From NCBI GenBank assembly GCA_964453215.1, contig CAYVRR010000105.1, forward strand, positions 1 through 6,089: a stretch of DNA of 6,089 nucleotides, in the 5' to 3' direction. The DNA is from SABI01 sp964453215. GTDB lineage: Bacteria; Spirochaetota; Spirochaetia; Sphaerochaetales; Sphaerochaetaceae. Below are positions 5,175 through 6,089 of the stretch, piece by piece (position 1 is the stretch's first letter; each line of letters begins with the position of its first letter). The position numbers were made by a program, and so were the translations under genes. The notes under the pieces were generated by a model that saw only the letters and a program-made list of their open reading frames with translations, ran no database searches and had not been told where the DNA came from.

Positions 5175-6080
5175 TTACTCCCTTTTCTCTCCTCTATGTA
5201 AAATCCTATCCATAGATAAAGAGGTATTATAAACAATTTGAGAAGAAAAATGCTTGTAATTAGGAGTCATCTCTGCATTAGCCCAGCCAACATAGCCAAT
5301 TTCATCTAACGCTGCCATTACCTCAGGCCAACACACATCCCCTGCTAATAAATCTACAAATCCATCAATTGAACCTACTGCTCTTCGATAATCTTTAAAG
5401 TGTAGTTTTTTTATTCGTTTCCCTAAGATACGAATCCACTGTTCAGGATAGCCGTATGAAAGAATATTTCCTACATCAAATAACATACCAACAAAGGGAG
5501 AATTTATTTCATCGAGGAAAGAGCGAAACTCTAGCGGGGATAGAAGAAATTTATTCCAAATATTTTCAACAAGAATATTTACATTATGATCTTTAGCAAA
5601 TGAAGTAAGCCCTTGTAGCCCCTCTTTTGCCCTATCATAGGCAACATCATATGGGATGATTTCACTGCCTGCAAAAAATTCAATACTAGTTGCATCGGGG
5701 ACAACTTGCTCAGGAGTGAAATCAACCCCAACAGAACCTGGGCACACAAGTACACCATCAGCTCCAAGCAAAGATGCAATCTCTATCTCTTTCTTTATTA
5801 CATCTTGAGCTTTTTGCCTGATGTGTGGGTGATCACTTGTGAGAGAAAATTGCCAAAATAAACCTGTTGCAACGCTGTTAATAGTAATACCAATCTCTTT
5901 AGCTCTCTTTGCAATCTGTAAGATTTGTTTTTCTGTAGTGGAAGGACTCAATTCTCCATGTTGGGAGAGAGTTACCTCAAAGCCCTCAAATCCTGCATCT
6001 TTTGCCATCACTAAGCAATCTTCAATCGCCATATCTTGTGGAAAAGACCAGCCATTGATACCTTTGTAAATAGTACTCAA
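5175..6080 (-). CDS. Sugar phosphate isomerase/epimerase-like TIM barrel (AP endonuclease 2 fold)
   Basis: A protein of about 301 residues of the xylose isomerase-like TIM-barrel superfamily, whose members isomerise or epimerise sugars and related polyols using a divalent metal. The four expected metal ligands are visible at strand ends: Glu172 (LVENIWN), Asp202 (MLFDVGN), His227 (KKLHFKDY) and Glu270 (NAEMTP). The opening KGINGWSFP and the motif AGFEGFEVTL are typical of the ketose 3-epimerase/hexulose-phosphate epimerase branch, but the exact substrate cannot be read. No signal peptide is seen, so it is cytoplasmic. The start is uncertain. TTG at 6080 gives a family-like N-terminus, and GG at 6089-6088 could be the tail of a Shine-Dalgarno cut by the window edge, but the frame stays open to base 6089. 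It is the first gene seen of the transporter operon, so it may process the imported compound. Confidence 0.85.
   Translation of the reverse strand: MSTIYKGINGWSFPQDMAIEDCLVMAKDAGFEGFEVTLSQHGELSPSTTEKQILQIAKRAKEIGITINSVATGLFWQFSLTSDHPHIRQKAQDVIKKEIEIASLLGADGVLVCPGSVGVDFTPEQVVPDATSIEFFAGSEIIPYDVAYDRAKEGLQGLTSFAKDHNVNILVENIWNKFLLSPLEFRSFLDEINSPFVGMLFDVGNILSYGYPEQWIRILGKRIKKLHFKDYRRAVGSIDGFVDLLAGDVCWPEVMAALDEIGYVGWANAEMTPNYKHFSSQIVYNTSLSMDRILHRGEKRE
5178..5182 (-). promoter_or_regulatory. Shine-Dalgarno for the GTG start of ATPase A
   Basis: GGGAG (read 5182 to 5178) lies 6 bases before GTG at 5171 and within the last codons of the TIM-barrel gene. No ATG occurs nearby in frame, so the GTG start is well supported. 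Confidence 0.65.
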
Positions 6081-6089
6081 AACAATACC

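Noticed and set aside
5829..5836. GTGATCAC palindrome in the TIM-barrel gene as another TGATCA operator
   Set aside because: It is a single copy, differs in the flanking bases, lies mid-gene and encodes Ser-Asp-His. Chance is sufficient.

Overview
The window is AT-rich and fully packed. It carries a complete set of parts for one ABC importer of the nitrate/sulfonate/taurine (NitT/TauT) superfamily, with two enzyme genes. The likely host is a diderm bacterium, and a low-GC spirochaete-like lineage fits best. The substrate-binding protein has a classical signal peptide ending in ...YTQG-VKEKA with no lipobox cysteine, so it looks like a soluble periplasmic protein. The short polar Gly-x-Lys-Glu start after the signal peptide resembles binding proteins of Sphaerochaeta/Treponema relatives. 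This taxonomic reading is inference from style, not from a marker gene.

Layout. Bases 1-108 hold a strong-looking promoter (extended -10 at 41-49) with two palindromic elements. On the + strand follow the substrate-binding protein (109-1227), a strong intergenic hairpin without a T-tract (1253-1277), and a small cytoplasmic SGNH/GDSL hydrolase (1296-1916). A probable terminator (1977-2005) lies in the convergent gap. Five genes on the - strand, read right to left, form a tight operon: a sugar phosphate isomerase/epimerase-like TIM barrel (to 5175), ATPase A (5171-4386, GTG start), permease B (4377-3607), ATPase B (3595-2798) and permease A (2785-2021). Its promoter lies outside the window. 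No gap exceeds 300 bases, and I see no RNA genes, CRISPR array or insertion sequence.

How the parts fit. The transporter is built from two tandem ATPase-permease modules that look like an ancient duplication. The ATPases have diverged in a complementary way. ATPase A has lost the catalytic Glu (E to Q) and the H-loop His (H to N) but keeps a canonical LSGGMKQR signature. ATPase B keeps Glu and His but has a drifted VSGGMTQR signature. In a head-to-tail heterodimer this gives one consensus and one degenerate ATP site, an arrangement best known from asymmetric ABC exporters, here in an importer. Permease B has also lost the usual proline in its EAA coupling loop. The binding protein sits on the opposite strand with its own promoter. 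The substrate cannot be read from the sequence. The cytoplasmic esterase-like and epimerase-like enzymes suggest an organic, possibly acylated and sugar-like compound rather than nitrate.
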